Assembly (NCBI RefSeq): GCF_009793335.1
Contig: NZ_WING01000003.1
Span: 1,116,001 to 1,180,000 of the forward strand
DNA: 64,000 nt
Direction: 5' to 3'
Source: Actinomadura sp. J1-007
GTDB taxonomy: Bacteria; Actinomycetota; Actinomycetes; Streptosporangiales; Streptosporangiaceae
The notes below the pieces were generated by a model. That model ran no database searches. It had not been told where the DNA came from and worked only from the letters and a program-made list of their open reading frames with translations. The position numbers were made by a program, and so were the translations under genes. The first letter of the stretch is position 1. Each line of letters begins with the position of its first letter. Of this stretch, positions 63,701 to 64,000 are shown one piece after another.

Positions 63701-64000
63701 CGGCGGTGTCCAGCGGAGTCCAGCGTGTGGTGAACAGTCCGTCGGTGTCGCTGCCGTCCCGGTTCGTTCCGGCGGCCGCGCGGAGGTGTTCCGTGCTGGC
63801 CTCGCGCATCACGACCGAGTCCGCGGTGAGGACCGGTGCGCCCACCGTGTCACCGATCGCGACCCGTACGGTGCGGTCGCCCTCGGCTCCGTCCTGCGGG
63901 GTCAGCCGCACGCGCACCGTTCCGGCCTCGCTCGCCCACAGCGTCACTCCGTTCCATGCGAACGGCAGCCAGGCCGCACCGCTCCCCGCGTCGTCCATGC
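60753..64000 (-). CDS. PKS-E, C-terminal part: DH(end)-ER-KR-ACP (5' truncated by window edge)
   Basis: At least 1081 residues are visible; the start lies beyond the right edge. Order on the protein: end of a DH; a full ER (about 63010-62095) with INFRDVLVSLGMAPG, VLVHAATGGVGSAAVQIA and NSLAGEFTDASLRL; a B-type KR (about 62090-61400) with GGTGTLG, VIDDAVL and catalytic Tyr in GQANYAAAN; an ACP GFDSL near 61100; and a C-terminal docking domain ending FIDREL. The last module is therefore fully reducing and sets a CH2. PKS-D is the next gene on the strand and probably the next in the chain. The ER Rossmann part (62330-62720) is visibly less GC-rich than its flanks, perhaps a recombined segment. 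Confidence 0.93.
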   Translation of the reverse strand, partial: MDDAGSGAAWLPFAWNGVTLWASEAGTVRVRLTPQDGAEGDRTVRVAIGDTVGAPVLTADSVVMREASTEHLRAAAGTNRDGSDTDGLFTTRWTPLDTAATGDTGNGDDGDDGAWAFLGSEHMRPQQNGETRPEWLWHDDLAALVTAIEAGAPVPPVVFAEVSAGAGDGGNSGENAAARGLATARRTLALLQDWLAEPHLADARLVLVTRGAVTTGELDGPAAGGDAEAPIALSDAGVWGLVRTAQSENPDRFVLLDLDSGTADATGDGAVRAVWAAIAADEPQLALRSGRAFVPRLTRTGTDDGTLRLPQPERAWHLDAGGTGTLDGIAAVPCPDVLEPLAAGQVRIEVRTAGINFRDVLVSLGMAPGQTGLGSEGAGTVVEVGPGVSGLSVGDRVMGLFEGAFGPVTVADERMVVRLPDGWDFRSGAAVPVVFLTAWYGLVELAGLKSGESVLVHAATGGVGSAAVQIARHLGAEVFATASPGKHAVLEAMGIDAAHRASSRDLEFERTFRAATGGRGVDVVLNSLAGEFTDASLRLVAEGGRFLEMGKTDIREPEHIAAEHPAVGYQVFDLVTDAGPDRISEMFRALAELFAEKVLRPAPTQAWPLTRAREALRVMSQAKHTGKLVLDIPPALDPDGTVLITGGTGTLGGLVAEHLVRSEQVRSLVLASRSGPDAAGAAELKARLEELGAEVRIVAADVSDADAVTRLVAEADADTGRPLTGIVHTAGVIDDAVLASQTPERLARVWDAKASAAHHLHAATEHLRLGAFVVFSSAAGTFGSAGQANYAAANAFCDALAAHRHAKGLPAVSVAWGLWEATSGMTGDLADTDVARMSRAGIRPLSARHGLALLDAASRHGAANLLAADLDVRALNGGSAEAGQGAVPAFLRALAGGGTATRRTAANGQAPADFAARLAAMPLEERQRVLLDLVRSHAAATLGHSDVGAVQTDAPFKELGFDSLTAVELRNKLSASTGLRLPATFVFSHPTPSAIATELHDKLCPDAPEPSAPVFAELERLEAAMAGLTLDAETRGGLVKRMQTLMWRLGDGAAEAEQATADEDLDSASDEEIFAFIDREL

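Overview
The window is very GC-rich actinomycete DNA. It carries most of one end of a modular type I polyketide cluster, and the gene set and module logic point to a glycosylated polyether ionophore. Genus is inferred only: an Actinomadura-like host fits best, because the product class predicted here (A204A / maduramicin / semduramicin type) is typical of that genus and the sugar 3-ketoreductase resembles the one from kijanimicin biosynthesis.

Layout. 1-1862: the end of an M28 peptidase and an Eis-like acetyltransferase, probably outside the cluster. 2037-8519: deoxysugar and tailoring block (Gfo/Idh 3-ketoreductase, NDP-hexose 2,3-dehydratase with a frameshift, 3,5-epimerase, TylF-type methyltransferase, aldo/keto reductase, putative sugar O-methyltransferase). 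8764-11976: TetR regulator plus two-gene ABC exporter. 12227-15309: type II thioesterase, glycosyltransferase 1, and a small secreted protein of unknown function. 15394-41663: three plus-strand PKS genes (three modules, one module, one module). 41739-49299: epoxidase, fused two-domain epoxide hydrolase/cyclase, second epoxidase, KSX-like ketosynthase with a dead AT, and a P450, tightly packed. 49484-55681: methyltransferase (minus strand), discrete ACP, second P450, second methyltransferase, glycosyltransferase 2 (two compensating frameshifts), and an alpha/beta hydrolase resembling the polyether chain-release thioesterase. 55747-64000: two minus-strand PKS genes; the second runs off the right edge. 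No loading module is present in the window.

How it works (inference). Chain order is deduced as PKS-E (last module fully reducing) -> PKS-D (malonyl, dead KR, ketone) -> PKS-A (methylmalonyl/OH, methylmalonyl/OH, malonyl/OH) -> PKS-B (methylmalonyl) -> PKS-C (malonyl, dead DH and KR, ketone) -> KSX -> discrete ACP. This matches the C1-C15 part of maduramicin-type polyethers: an acetic-acid hemiketal, a methylated oxygenated pyran, a methyl-branched linker and a 1,6-dioxaspiro[4.5]decane. MonCI-like epoxidases and the fused hydrolase would then form the ether rings, the hydrolase would release the acid, and P450s, four O-methyltransferases and glycosyltransferases would finish it. An L-configured 2,6-dideoxysugar is suggested by the 2,3-dehydratase plus 3,5-epimerase and the absence of any aminotransferase or 3,4-dehydratase.

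A perfect or near-perfect palindrome (TAGGGGCCCCTA) with extra half-sites recurs in the divergent promoters of the left block and is a candidate pathway operator. No tRNA, rRNA, CRISPR array, insertion sequence or integrase was seen.
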